Assembly: GCA_035532215.1 (NCBI GenBank)
Contig: DATKRK010000384.1
Coordinates: 1-64,000, forward strand
Length of the DNA stretch: 64,000 bases
DNA from: JAICIG01 sp035532215
Lineage (GTDB): Bacteria; Planctomycetota; Planctomycetia; Pirellulales; JAICIG01
Reading direction: 5' to 3'
Shown here: positions 8,843-17,112 of the stretch, in pieces
Numbering within the stretch: the first letter of the stretch is position 1
Layout of the letters: each line of letters starts with the position of its first letter
Notes under the pieces: model-generated
Told to the model about the DNA's origin: nothing
The model's input: only the letters and a program-made list of their open reading frames with translations
Database searches by the model: none
Program-made: the position numbers and the translations under genes

Positions 8843-9061
8843 TCAGATAATGCCGCCATGGGTGCGGTACGGCGTCAGATGCGATGGCATGTTCAGCATC
8901 CAGATCCGTTCCCAGTCGCCCAGCATGTTACGCAAGTCTTCCGAGGTCCAGATCAACTGCTGCGTGCGGTGCACTGGATCGGCCGAATAGCCCGGGACGA
9001 TGCATCCCGTGCTCGACGCGAGCAAAAGCCCTAGCACTGCTGCCGTTAACAGGTTGCGCAT
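8843..9061 (-). CDS. Small lipoprotein, function unknown
   Basis: The 72-aa product begins MRNLLTAAVLGLLLASSTGC, a type II signal peptide with an S-T-G-C lipobox. A mature part of about 52 residues rich in aromatic residues follows (TSEDLRNMLGDWERIWML). A strong ribosome site, GGGAGGAG, lies about 8 bases before the ATG. It has its own terminator at 8657-8697. Tiny lipoproteins of this kind occur in Planctomycetota without known function. The mature part would face the periplasm, anchored to a membrane. Confidence 0.8.
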   Translation of the reverse strand: MRNLLTAAVLGLLLASSTGCIVPGYSADPVHRTQQLIWTSEDLRNMLGDWERIWMLNMPSHLTPYRTHGGII

Positions 9062-9401
9062 TCCACAACTCCTCCCTGAGACATGGCTGTCCAGCTACTC
9101 CAAAATACGGAGGCGCGCAGACATGTCAGGCATCCGTGTCGTCTCGGTTCCAAACCGAGGCATCAATGGTTCAAACCAGTGAATCGCTGTAGCGGGAATA
9201 ACCCGCGAAGCCCGAAGTGGGTCGGCTTCGTTTGATTTGGTTGCTCAGTTATCGGCCTTGTTCGCCAGGAACCTTTAGAGCGATGCCGAAAAACTTTCGA
9301 TGGCTTGGCTGAATTGAGCCGGAAAGGTCGGGCGGAGACGCTTGGGTCTCGACGGCCGACGAGGATCAATCAGGTTCATGCGGTCAGCCGGATGTCTGCG
9401 G
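9062..9401. other. 340-base intergenic region
   Basis: The stretch between the HU gene and the lipoprotein gene holds the lipoprotein ribosome site at its low end. It also has small stem-loops near 9192-9230, such as GCGGG-AATAA-CCCGC and GAAGCC...GGCTTC. Neither is followed by a convincing T-tract. The open frames here are short and have no recognisable features, so I call no gene. Confidence 0.6.
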
Positions 9402-9830
9402 TCAACCATTGTCGCCCGGGCTGGCGTAACCCGTAGGCGTGCCAAGCGGTTCAGGCATCGGCGCGGGGCTGGGCGGCGCCGGCGTATGGTTGCCGTGCGG
9501 CGATTCGGCGAGCTCTTGGGAGGCGCGTTCCTGGGCGGCCACGGCTTGTCGTTCCAATTCGCGCACCCGCTCTTCCATCTCTTTGCCTGGCTTGAAAGTG
9601 ACCACGTACTTTTCCGGGACGAAGACTTTATCTCCCGTACGAGGGTTGCGGGCTTTTCGAGCCGCCCTTTTCTTGACCTCGAAGACGCCGAAATTTCGCA
9701 GCTCGATTCGCTTTTCTTCGACGAGCGTTTCAACGATCGCGTCAAAAGTCTTTTGCACGATCTCTTTCGTCTTGAGCTGCGTGAGTCCGATCTCTTCGGA
9801 AATGGTCTTGACGATTTCTTTCTTTGTCAC
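9402..9830 (-). CDS. hup: HU/IHF-family DNA-binding protein with a Pro-rich tail
   Basis: The first about 95 residues form a complete HU fold: MTKKEIVKTISEEIGLT, then KRIELRNFGVFEVKKR and the DNA-binding arm ARKARNPRTGDKVFVPEK, ending YVVTFKPGKEME. It bends DNA and compacts the nucleoid. About 45 further residues are Glu/Ala- then Pro/Gly-rich (HTPAPPSPAPMPEPLG), an extension absent from standard 90-aa HU. The start is GTG 9830 with GGGAGAG upstream. A sigma70-like promoter is visible at 9906-9934. Confidence 0.93.
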   Translation of the reverse strand: MTKKEIVKTISEEIGLTQLKTKEIVQKTFDAIVETLVEEKRIELRNFGVFEVKKRAARKARNPRTGDKVFVPEKYVVTFKPGKEMEERVRELERQAVAAQERASQELAESPHGNHTPAPPSPAPMPEPLGTPTGYASPGDNG

Positions 9831-9905
9831 GACTCGGCTCTCCCGTGAAAAAAGGGCGGCCTACCGTCCATTCGGCCTTCCTTTGATTAAGCTGCTCACG
9901 CTCCA

Positions 9906-9934
9906 AGTGTAGGTGCCGTAAGCACTAGTGTCAA
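9906..9934 (-). promoter_or_regulatory. Sigma70-type promoter of the HU gene
   Basis: On the minus strand a perfect TTGACA (-35, 9929-9934) is followed after exactly 17 bases by TACACT (-10, 9906-9911, four of six consensus bases). This would give a leader of roughly 70 bases before the GTG start at 9830. Confidence 0.65.
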
Positions 9935-10277
9935 GTCTATTCGACATGACCGAGCGTTGGACCAGCTTCGGCGCGGGCGCACAAACCGCCGCGTCTCGGG
10001 CATTCCCTAGGGGGCTGCCGAGTCGGTAAGTCCAAATTTTCAAAGAGCTTAAGTCAATCGATCGGCGCGAGACGAACGCAAGCTGTTGGCAACTATCAAG
10101 TTATGAGCAATAGGCCCTGCGATCAGTCGCCTAGTAGACGCGGCGTCCCCTGCCGCGCTGCTTGAAGCGGCAAGGATGCCGCTTCTACTTCGCTCGCATA
10201 ACGCGGTCTCCTAATCGCCTTCATCGTCGTTTTAGCCGGCAAACTCCAGCTAAAAGTGAAAACCGGCGCCATCGCGC
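9935..10277. other. Intergenic region with a hairpin
   Basis: About 340 bases upstream of the HU promoter carry no recognisable gene. Within it, 10164-10185 is a perfect hairpin (GAAGCGGCA-AGGA-TGCCGCTTC), preceded by the GC-rich stretch GCGGCGTCCCCTGCCGC. This resembles the other short hairpin repeats in the window. No promoter was recognised on the + strand. Confidence 0.55.
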
Positions 10278-10694
10278 TCAGATTTTGATGACTTGCACCT
10301 GGTGCAGAATCTGCTCGACCGAACGTAGCGGCCCTTTGCCGCTGCCTGGGCAAACTTGGCAAGTTTGCTCCCAGTCATCAGGAGTCCGCACGTTGGAATG
10401 CCAGAAGGGCCAAGTGCGGCACTGCCGAGGCCGAGCCTCATAGACCGTACATTTTCGCTGTTGTCCGTCGAAGAAGACGCAATCGCCGTTAGGGAATTCG
10501 ACGAGGCTCTTGCGAATGCCTATCTTGCGTACGTACTTGCGTTCGAATTCGTCGACCGCTTCGCCAAGCTGCCGAGCGAGGGCCTCGATTTCTTCCTGAT
10601 TGACCCACACAAATCCCGGCGCCCCGGTGCAGCAGTCGCCGCATTGGGAGCATTGAAAGCGGAGACCGTCCTTGAACCAAGGTTGGTCGCTCAT
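10278..10694 (-). CDS. YkgJ-type cysteine cluster protein (CxxCxxCC)
   Basis: The 138-aa product has the N-terminal QCSQCGDCCTG motif, then CVFFDGQQRKCTVYEARPRQCRTWPFW and CQVCPG. Together these give the eight or so cysteines typical of the YkgJ/UPF0153 family, thought to bind zinc or an iron-sulfur cluster. The exact function is unknown. It starts 9 bases after the cysteine desulfurase-like gene and is the last gene of the molybdenum-cofactor block. That position hints at a link with sulfur or metal-cluster handling, which is inference only. Confidence 0.9.
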   Translation of the reverse strand: MSDQPWFKDGLRFQCSQCGDCCTGAPGFVWVNQEEIEALARQLGEAVDEFERKYVRKIGIRKSLVEFPNGDCVFFDGQQRKCTVYEARPRQCRTWPFWHSNVRTPDDWEQTCQVCPGSGKGPLRSVEQILHQVQVIKI

Positions 10695-10703
10695 GATGAA
10701 TAT

Positions 10704-11912
10704 TCAGCTCCTTCCCGCCGGAGACAACGCTGCGGCGATTTCGCGGATGGCCTGAGCGGCCGCGTCGATCTCCTCGATGGTCGTCATTGCCCCCCAACTC
10801 AATCGAACCGTGCCGCCCGAATCCAACGTCCCCAGCGCCCGATGCATCGCGGGCGCACAGTGGATTCCCGGTCGAACTTGGACGCGATACGCCGAATCGA
10901 GCGTAGCGGCAAGTTCTTGCGCATCCAATCCTTCGAGCGAGAGGCTGACGACGCCGACCCGCTCGCCGGCCGTTGCCGGTCCATAGAGACGCACGCCGCC
11001 GATCTCTGACAGTCCCGCTAGCAGCCGCTCGGTAAGTTCGAGCGTGTGCCGCCGGATTTCTGTTAGACTTCGCTCGTTCAACCATGTAATGCCGGCCGCC
11101 AGGCCGACGATGCCCGGCACGTTGAGATTGCCCGATTCGTACTTGTCGGGCAAGTTCTCGGGCTGCCGGTCCTCGTCGCTACGGCTGCCCGTGCCGCCTT
11201 GCCGCAGGCTTTGCAACCGATGTTCGACGCCCGGTCGAATGTAGAGCAGCCCCGTGCCGAGCGGGCCGAGCAATCCCTTATGTCCTGGCGCCGCCAGCAG
11301 ATCGGCGTGCAATTCCGCGACCGAGAGTGGCAGATCACCCAACGTTTGAGCGGCGTCGACCAGATAGATCGCTCCGTGTTCGCGGACGAACCGGCCGACC
11401 TCGGCCGCCGGCTGTAAGGCGCCCGTCACGTTCGAGGCGTGGGTCATGGCGACCAGCTTCGTGTCGGCTCGCAGGGCGCGCCGGACGTCGTCGGGGTCGA
11501 CCACGCCAGCGGCGTTGCAAGCGACGCGCGTGACCTCGATCCGCCCGGCGTCCTCCAGAGCCCGCAAGGGACGCAACACCGAATTATGCTCGGCCGAGGT
11601 CGTTACGACGTGACCGCCGGCATTGCCCAGCACGCCGTGGATGGCAAGATTCAAGGAGTCGGTGCCGTTGAACGTGAACACGATCTGCTTGGCGCTCTCG
11701 GCGCCCAGCAGGCTTGCCGCCGCGCGTCGGGCGGAGTCGATCAGTCGGCCGACTTCGAGCGCTTCGGCGTAGACGCCTCGACCGGCAGGAGCTCCCAGCT
11801 CTCGCTGGTAGCGATCGACCGCGGCATAAACCGCTTCGGGCTTGGGCCAACTGGTGGCCGCCTGATCGAGATAGATTCGATTGCCAGGGGCAGCCATGCG
11901 ATCATCCGCCAA
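10704..11912 (-). CDS. Cysteine desulfurase family protein (class V aminotransferase fold)
   Basis: PLP enzyme of the NifS/SufS superfamily, closest in pattern to the 'cysteine desulfurase family' group (am_tr_V). It has YLDQAATSWPKP at the N-terminus, FTFNGTDSLNLAIHG, TTSAEHNSVLRPL, the PLP aspartate in YLVDAAQTLGDLP, the Schiff-base lysine in LAAPGHKGLLGPLG, and the candidate persulfide cysteine in RPGIHCAPAMHRALG. The 402-aa length is normal. It overlaps the end of moaA by 11 bases, so the two are probably translated together. It may supply sulfur for MoaD thiocarboxylation or another local sulfur acceptor (inference). Confidence 0.93.
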   Translation of the reverse strand: MADDRMAAPGNRIYLDQAATSWPKPEAVYAAVDRYQRELGAPAGRGVYAEALEVGRLIDSARRAAASLLGAESAKQIVFTFNGTDSLNLAIHGVLGNAGGHVVTTSAEHNSVLRPLRALEDAGRIEVTRVACNAAGVVDPDDVRRALRADTKLVAMTHASNVTGALQPAAEVGRFVREHGAIYLVDAAQTLGDLPLSVAELHADLLAAPGHKGLLGPLGTGLLYIRPGVEHRLQSLRQGGTGSRSDEDRQPENLPDKYESGNLNVPGIVGLAAGITWLNERSLTEIRRHTLELTERLLAGLSEIGGVRLYGPATAGERVGVVSLSLEGLDAQELAATLDSAYRVQVRPGIHCAPAMHRALGTLDSGGTVRLSWGAMTTIEEIDAAAQAIREIAAALSPAGRS

Positions 11913-12921
11913 TTTGGAACATGGCCCGTTCCGGCCGCACGAATTCGTCGCTGTTGATGCCGTGCCCCGCTTTTTTGGCAGCCACGCAATCGATCATCAA
12001 GCGGGCCAGAGCAGCATCGTCCTCGCCGCCGCGCAACAAGGCTCGAGCGTCCCATTCAACGGTCGAAAACAGGCAATTGCGGATTTGCCCTTCAGCCGTC
12101 AGCCGCAGCCGATTGCAGTCGGAGCAAAACGGCTGAGTCACCGGGTTAATCAAGCCGATGACTCCGCCGCCGTCGACAAAACGGTAGTCGGCCGCCGGCT
12201 GGCTGGGGTCGCCCCCCTCGACCGGCTCAAGCGGCCCGATTTCCTCGGCCAAAACTTTGAGGATCGACTCGCCCGAGAGCACCTGTTCATTGTCCCAATT
12301 GCCGTCGGCATCGAGCGGCATGTACTCGATGAATCGCATCTCCAAGCCATGCTCGCGGGCGAATCGACCCAGCGGCACGAGGTCGGGCTCGCTGAGGCCC
12401 TTGATCGCCACGGCGTTGAGCTTGATCTTGTCGAAGCCGACGCGCTGGGCCGCGAAGATGCCTTCCAGCACCTTTTCGAAGCCGTCGCGCCGCGAGATTT
12501 TCTGGAACGTCTCGGGATTGAGCGTATCGAGGCTGATATTGAGGCGGTTCAGCCCGGACTCGCGCAAAGCCCGGGCTTGTTCGGCCAAGAGCAGGCCGTT
12601 GGTCGTCAGGGCGATGTCTTCAATGCCAGGCAAGCCCGCCAGCCGGGCAATCAAGCGCGGCAAGCCGTGCCGCACGAGCGGCTCGCCGCCGGTCAAACGC
12701 AATTTGCAGACGCCGAGCGAAACGGCGACGCGGACGAACCGCTCGATCTCCTCGAACGTGAGCAGTTCGCTGCGCGGCTTGAACCGCACGTTGTCCAACG
12801 GCATGCAATAAAAGCAGCGGATGTTGCAGCGGTCGGTCACGCTGATCCGCAAATCGCGGTGGACGCGGCCGAAGCGATCGATGAGTGAGTCCGCAGCTTT
12901 CACAGATATTACCAGCGACAC
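11902..12921 (-). CDS. moaA: GTP 3',8-cyclase, radical SAM
   Basis: MoaA converts GTP to 3',8-cyclo-GTP, the first step of molybdenum cofactor synthesis. The radical SAM cluster motif is CNIRCFYCMP near residue 30. The C-terminal second cluster includes FCSDCNRLRLTAEGQIRNCLF. The protein ends in the family's Gly-Gly tail (MFQIGG), needed for activity. The frame is open upstream through a repeat array that would encode repetitive peptide, so I start at GTG 12921 (339 aa); GTG 12903 is the alternative. It overlaps the desulfurase-like gene by 11 bases. Confidence 0.96.
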   Translation of the reverse strand: MSLVISVKAADSLIDRFGRVHRDLRISVTDRCNIRCFYCMPLDNVRFKPRSELLTFEEIERFVRVAVSLGVCKLRLTGGEPLVRHGLPRLIARLAGLPGIEDIALTTNGLLLAEQARALRESGLNRLNISLDTLNPETFQKISRRDGFEKVLEGIFAAQRVGFDKIKLNAVAIKGLSEPDLVPLGRFAREHGLEMRFIEYMPLDADGNWDNEQVLSGESILKVLAEEIGPLEPVEGGDPSQPAADYRFVDGGGVIGLINPVTQPFCSDCNRLRLTAEGQIRNCLFSTVEWDARALLRGGEDDAALARLMIDCVAAKKAGHGINSDEFVRPERAMFQIGG

Positions 12922-12951
12922 TGTCCCGGGCCTTCGCCCGGAGAAAATCCA

Positions 12952-13142
12952 CCATGGAGGTCCGGGCGCCTCGCCCGGCAAATGTCTCGCCATGGAGGTC
13001 CGGGCGCCCTCGCCCGGCAAACGTCTCGCCATGGAGGTCCGGGCGCCCTCGCCCGGCAAACGTCTCGCGCCCCAGTGCGCCGGGCGGGGGCGCCCGGCCC
13101 TCCCTTTCTAACGGGCGGGAGCGCCCGGCCCCTCCCTTTCTA
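12952..13142. repeat. Tandem GC-rich hairpin repeats between moaE and moaA
   Basis: Three copies of a 38-39-base unit start CCATGGAGGTCCGGGCGCC at 12952, 12990 and 13029, each with the hairpin CCGGGCG-CCCT-CGCCCGG. Two copies of a second unit (CGGGCGGGxGCGCCCGGCCC then TCCCTTTCTAA) follow at 13080-13142. The stop codon of moaE lies inside the last copy. The array fills nearly all of the 218 bases between the two genes. Confidence 0.88.
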
Positions 13143-13574
13143 ATCTGCTGGCAAGCCCGGATGCACCCACTCGGTCGATCCGTCGGCCCAGGTCTCCTGC
13201 TTCCAGATCGGCACGACTTCCTTGAGCGTGTCGATTAGCCACTTGCCCGCCTCGAAGGCGGCCTGCCGATGCGGGCTGCTCACGGCCACGGCCACGCTCG
13301 CCTCGCCGATCTCCAGGCGGCCCAGCCGATGCACCAGCACGCAAGCGGTCAAATCCCAGCGGCGCCGGGCCTCGGCTTCCAACTCGGCCAGCTTCTTCTC
13401 GGCCATTTCCGGATAGCACTCATAATCGAGATGCCTCGTCCGCCGCTCGCCCGTCACCTCCCGCGTCGTGCCCAAAAACAGCACCACTGCCCCCGCAAGC
13501 GGGGAATTCACCTGCTCCAGCACGGCGGCGGCATCGATCGGTCGGTCGGTCAGGGCGATCATGGCATGGGTCAT
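13140..13574 (-). CDS. moaE: Molybdopterin synthase catalytic subunit
   Basis: MoaE inserts sulfur carried by MoaD into precursor Z (cPMP) to form molybdopterin. The 144-aa product shows GAVVLFLGTTREVTGER, LDYECYPEMAEKKL, VLVHRLGRLEIGEASV and the catalytic-lysine region WLIDTLKEVVPIWKQE. ATG 13562 is an alternative start. moaD lies upstream across a 276-base gap that holds no recognisable gene. The stop codon lies in a hairpin repeat array. Confidence 0.96.
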   Translation of the reverse strand: MTHAMIALTDRPIDAAAVLEQVNSPLAGAVVLFLGTTREVTGERRTRHLDYECYPEMAEKKLAELEAEARRRWDLTACVLVHRLGRLEIGEASVAVAVSSPHRQAAFEAGKWLIDTLKEVVPIWKQETWADGSTEWVHPGLPAD

Positions 13575-13850
13575 TCTACCCAGCGGGAAGCCGTTTGTCC
13601 CCCGGCGGTAGCGCGAGCACCTAAGGCATCCCAGTTGCGTTTGGCGCCGAGCTTCAGGATCCTCCTGCCGCCGGCCGCCTTCCCCTACAATCGATGTCGC
13701 AAAGGCCGGCCGATCAGCGACTCATCGCTTCTCGCCACTGCGAGAAAAAGATGGGTGTTTGCAATTTGGCTGGACGAGTTGCAACGGGCGCTGCCGAACT
13801 GCCAAATCGATCGGTAATTCGGGAGCAAGCGAGGACGCTCGCTCTACGGG

Positions 13851-14111
13851 CTACCCGCCACTCACCGGCGGAATGCAGGCTACCGTCGCGCCGGCGGGAA
13901 TAAGAGCCTGATCGTCGGCGTATTCGGCGTTCACGGCGAACATCACGTGCGGCAAGACAGAGGCCAAGGCGGGAAATTGCTCGCCGAGAGCCTGGCGCAA
14001 TTGCCCGACCGTCGCGGGCTCGGCCAGCGAAACGGCGACCGACTCGCGGCCGGCAAGCTGGCGGGCGACGGCGAAAAGTTGCACTTCGACGTTCATCGCT
14101 CTGACGTTCAT
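13851..14111 (-). CDS. moaD: Molybdopterin synthase sulfur carrier subunit
   Basis: The 86-aa ubiquitin-fold protein starts MNVRAMNVEVQLFAVARQLAG and ends PPVSGG. The terminal Gly-Gly is adenylated and thiocarboxylated in this family. Other fold features are TVGQLRQALGEQFP and VMFAVNAEYAD. Its ATG (14109-14111) overlaps the stop of the FAD/4Fe-4S oxidoreductase gene as ATGA, a sign of translational coupling. It pairs with MoaE encoded just downstream. An alternative start is the second ATG, five codons in. Confidence 0.95.
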   Translation of the reverse strand: MNVRAMNVEVQLFAVARQLAGRESVAVSLAEPATVGQLRQALGEQFPALASVLPHVMFAVNAEYADDQALIPAGATVACIPPVSGG

Positions 14112-17071
14112 GTGACGATCAGCTCCTTGCCGCGAGAGGCGAGCAAGTTGGCGACTTCGGGCATCAGGCCGTAGGCCAGCGCCAGCAGCTTCAAGGGGTG
14201 AATTGTCGGCTTGGTCGTGCCTTGCTCCATTTGAATCTTGCAGGCGCTGCACTCGGTGGCGCCGGCCTGCCAGGTCGACTCGCGAACGGCCGAGATCAGC
14301 GGCCAGCCGGCGCGGAGGCTGTTGCGGTAGTTTTCCTTCTTCAAGCCGAACGTGCCGGCCATGCCCGAGCAGCCCTTTTCGACGCGATGTACGTTCAAGC
14401 CCGGTACCAGCCGCAGCAGGTTTTCGCCCGGCGAACCGACGCCCAAAGCCTTGAGATGGCAAGGCATGTGATAGCCCACGGCGGCGTTGACCGGTTTCAG
14501 ATCGAGTTGCAGTTTGCCGGTCAGGTGCAAATTCCAGAGATACGCGCAGGCCTCGCTGGCGTTTTCGGCCACCAGCCGCGCGTCGTCGTCGCCCAATAGA
14601 TCGGGGTATTCGCGCGAGAGGCACAGCGCCGCCGACGGCTCGCTGGTGACGATCGTATAGCCTTGCCGCACGGCTTCGGCCAGCAGGGCCGTGTTCCGCG
14701 CCGCCACGCGGCGAGCGCGGTCGACGGCCCCCAGCGAGACCATCGCCATGCCCGATTGCTCCTGATCCGGATGCACGTAGACGGCTACGCCGTTGTGCTC
14801 GAATACGGCCACTAGGGCTTCGGCCAATTGGGTGTCGTGATAGTTGGCGTAAGTGTCGACGAAGTACAGCACCTTGCGGCCCGAACGCCGCGTCGGCCGG
14901 GTCAGCCGCCGCCGGCCGGCGCGGCGCATGAACGATCGCGGAGCGAACCGCGGCAGCTTTCGACCTTGGGCGATGCCGCCGATTTTTTCCAGCACCCAGC
15001 GGGCCTGCCGGTTGCCCAGCGCCCAATTTGCCAGCGGGCTGAACCGTCCGCTCAAAGAGCTGAACAAATCGAGCCGCGTGACGATCCAGTCGCTCAGCCG
15101 CAAGCCGTTGCTGGCCACGTAGGCGGCCTTGGCCTCGAGCATCAGTTTGGGGATATCGACGCCCGCCGGACATTCCAGCCGGCACATCTGGCAGTTGACG
15201 CACAGATCGGCGACCGCTTTGAAATCGTCGGTTTGGATCGACGCCGGATCGAGTTGCCCATTGAGAACGCCGCGCATCAGGTTGGCCTTTGCACGAGGCG
15301 AGGCCTCTTCCGAGGGCGCGAAGCGAAACACCGGGCACATCCGCACGCCAGCGGCCTGCGAGCGGCAAGCGCCGCAGCCGTTGCAACTGCGGGCCGTATG
15401 CTCGATTTCGTCGTCGCTCCAGCGAAGCTGCAAGTCGATCAGTTCGGGCGGCGCCGGGTCGGCCGTTTCGCTCGCTTCGGCTTCGACCGGCGCAGGTTGC
15501 AAGGGCCGTAAATGATCGGTCAAATGCCCTGCGCCATTGACGATCTTGCCGGGATTGAGCACGCCCTCGGGATCGAAAATCCGTTTGACTTCGCAGTACG
15601 CGTCGTACAGTTCGCCCGTCTGCCGGCGGATGAACGGCGTGCGGCTGAGGCCGGCGCCGTGTTCGCCGCTGATGGTGCCGCCGACGGCGAACACGAGCTC
15701 GTACAGGTCGCTCGCCAGCGACTCCATGGTTTGCACTTGCTGAGGGTCGCCCAGGTCCAAGAACGGCCGCAAGTGCAACTGGCCGTGACCGGCGTGAGCG
15801 AACAAGGTGGCCGTCACCTGGCGCCGTTTGAGCACGTTTTGCATCTCGACGAGAAACTTGGGCAACGTCTCGGGCGGAACGGCCATGTCTTCGACGAACG
15901 GCAACGCGCGGGTCGATCCCTTGAGGCGATACAGCGTGGGCACCACGTTTCGCGCCAATTGCCAATAGACTTCGATCTCTTCGGCGCCGAACGCCTGACG
16001 CGAATCGAACGCCAGCCGCTTGCGCCGGCGAATCCGCTCGGCGATCAGACGCATCCGCCCGCGGACGTCGACCGGATCGTCGCCCTGGCACTCGACCAGC
16101 AACAGCGCTTCGGTCGTGACCGGAATCAGCGAGTCGTAACGCGGGTCGATTTCGCGAGCCAGGCTCAGATGGCGGCGATCCATCAGATCGCAAGCCGCCG
16201 GGCCCATCGGCAGGATCTCTTGCACGGCCTTGGCGGCGTTTTCCAAGCGATCGAACAGCAGCACCACCACGCCGCGATGCCGGGGCAGCGGCTGCGTTGC
16301 CAGGGTCATTTCGGTAATCAACGCCAGGGTGCCCTCGGAACCGGTCAGCAGCCGCGCCAGATCGAGCGAATCGGGCTTCAGGACGTCGGCAAGTTGATAG
16401 CCGCAACGGTCGACGAGGGACCGCGATCGGCGGCGCTCGATCAGTTCGGCGTCGCGCGCGAGCAAACGGGCCAGTTGGTTGATGAGCTCGCGTTTGCGAG
16501 GATTTGGGTCGTGGCTGACGCCTTCGGCGAGCGGTTCTTGCCCGACTTCCATCACCGTGCCGTCGGCGAGCACGACTTCGAGGCTCAGCACGTGGCGCCG
16601 GGCCGAGCCATATTTGAGCCAGTGGCTGCCCGAGCCGTCGAGCGCCACGACGCTGCCCATGGTGGTCACGTGGCTGGTCGCCGGGTCGGGGCCGAACAGC
16701 CGCCCCTGAAAGCGCAGATGGTAGTTCAGCCGCTCGTGAACCACGCCGGGTTGCACGCGAACGCTGGCCGGATCGGTGCGCAGGATGCGGCGAAAATGGC
16801 TGGAGAAATCGAGCACCAGCCCCTCGCCGAGCGATTCGCCCGCCAGGCCGCTGCCCGCCCCGCGAGCGTGGACCGGCAGTTGGTGTTCGCGGGCGTACTG
16901 AATGACGGCCGCCACGTCGGCGGCGGAACGCGGCCGCACTACGCCCTTGGGCGCAATTTGATAGATGCTGGCGTCGCTGGCGTAGAGCTGCAAAAAGACG
17001 TCGTCGCAGCGCACCTCGCCGCTGATCAATCCACGCAGGTCTTCCTGGATCCGTTCGCGCTGTTGGTCCAT
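14108..17071 (-). CDS. Fused FAD-linked oxidase / 4Fe-4S / CCG-domain oxidoreductase (GlcD-GlcF or YdiJ type)
   Basis: The 987-aa protein joins an FAD_binding_4 domain (about residues 35-180; RGAGSGLAGESLGEG, GSDW-like HWLKYGSARRHVLSLEVVLADG), a vanillyl-alcohol-oxidase-type cap (about 200-490; GTISGEHGAGLSR, FDPEGVLNPGKI), two 4Fe-4S motifs (CNGCGACRSQ...MCP and CVNCQMCRLECPAG) and a C-terminal CCG region (YHMPCHLKALGVG, GCSGMAGTFGLKK, TECSACKIQME). Such proteins oxidise 2-hydroxy acids such as D-lactate, glycolate or D-2-hydroxyglutarate; the substrate cannot be told here. The frame is open to 17251, but ATG 17071 precedes the first conserved region. It is joined to moaD by an ATGA overlap. 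Confidence 0.93.
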   Translation of the reverse strand: MDQQRERIQEDLRGLISGEVRCDDVFLQLYASDASIYQIAPKGVVRPRSAADVAAVIQYAREHQLPVHARGAGSGLAGESLGEGLVLDFSSHFRRILRTDPASVRVQPGVVHERLNYHLRFQGRLFGPDPATSHVTTMGSVVALDGSGSHWLKYGSARRHVLSLEVVLADGTVMEVGQEPLAEGVSHDPNPRKRELINQLARLLARDAELIERRRSRSLVDRCGYQLADVLKPDSLDLARLLTGSEGTLALITEMTLATQPLPRHRGVVVLLFDRLENAAKAVQEILPMGPAACDLMDRRHLSLAREIDPRYDSLIPVTTEALLLVECQGDDPVDVRGRMRLIAERIRRRKRLAFDSRQAFGAEEIEVYWQLARNVVPTLYRLKGSTRALPFVEDMAVPPETLPKFLVEMQNVLKRRQVTATLFAHAGHGQLHLRPFLDLGDPQQVQTMESLASDLYELVFAVGGTISGEHGAGLSRTPFIRRQTGELYDAYCEVKRIFDPEGVLNPGKIVNGAGHLTDHLRPLQPAPVEAEASETADPAPPELIDLQLRWSDDEIEHTARSCNGCGACRSQAAGVRMCPVFRFAPSEEASPRAKANLMRGVLNGQLDPASIQTDDFKAVADLCVNCQMCRLECPAGVDIPKLMLEAKAAYVASNGLRLSDWIVTRLDLFSSLSGRFSPLANWALGNRQARWVLEKIGGIAQGRKLPRFAPRSFMRRAGRRRLTRPTRRSGRKVLYFVDTYANYHDTQLAEALVAVFEHNGVAVYVHPDQEQSGMAMVSLGAVDRARRVAARNTALLAEAVRQGYTIVTSEPSAALCLSREYPDLLGDDDARLVAENASEACAYLWNLHLTGKLQLDLKPVNAAVGYHMPCHLKALGVGSPGENLLRLVPGLNVHRVEKGCSGMAGTFGLKKENYRNSLRAGWPLISAVRESTWQAGATECSACKIQMEQGTTKPTIHPLKLLALAYGLMPEVANLLASRGKELIVT

Positions 17072-17112
17072 GGATTGAGCAGTGCGGATTGAGCAATGCG
17101 CAGTACGGTTGG

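Noticed and set aside
12922..13059. Repetitive N-terminal extension of MoaA
   Set aside because: It is translation of the GC-rich hairpin array (PGEGARTSMAR repeats) and is absent from the MoaA family.
13851..17096. A 1081-codon open frame on the minus strand covering the FAD/4Fe-4S gene and moaD
   Set aside because: Only its last 86 codons (moaD) resemble a protein. The rest is Arg/Gly/Pro-rich and out of frame with the strongly conserved FAD/4Fe-4S protein.
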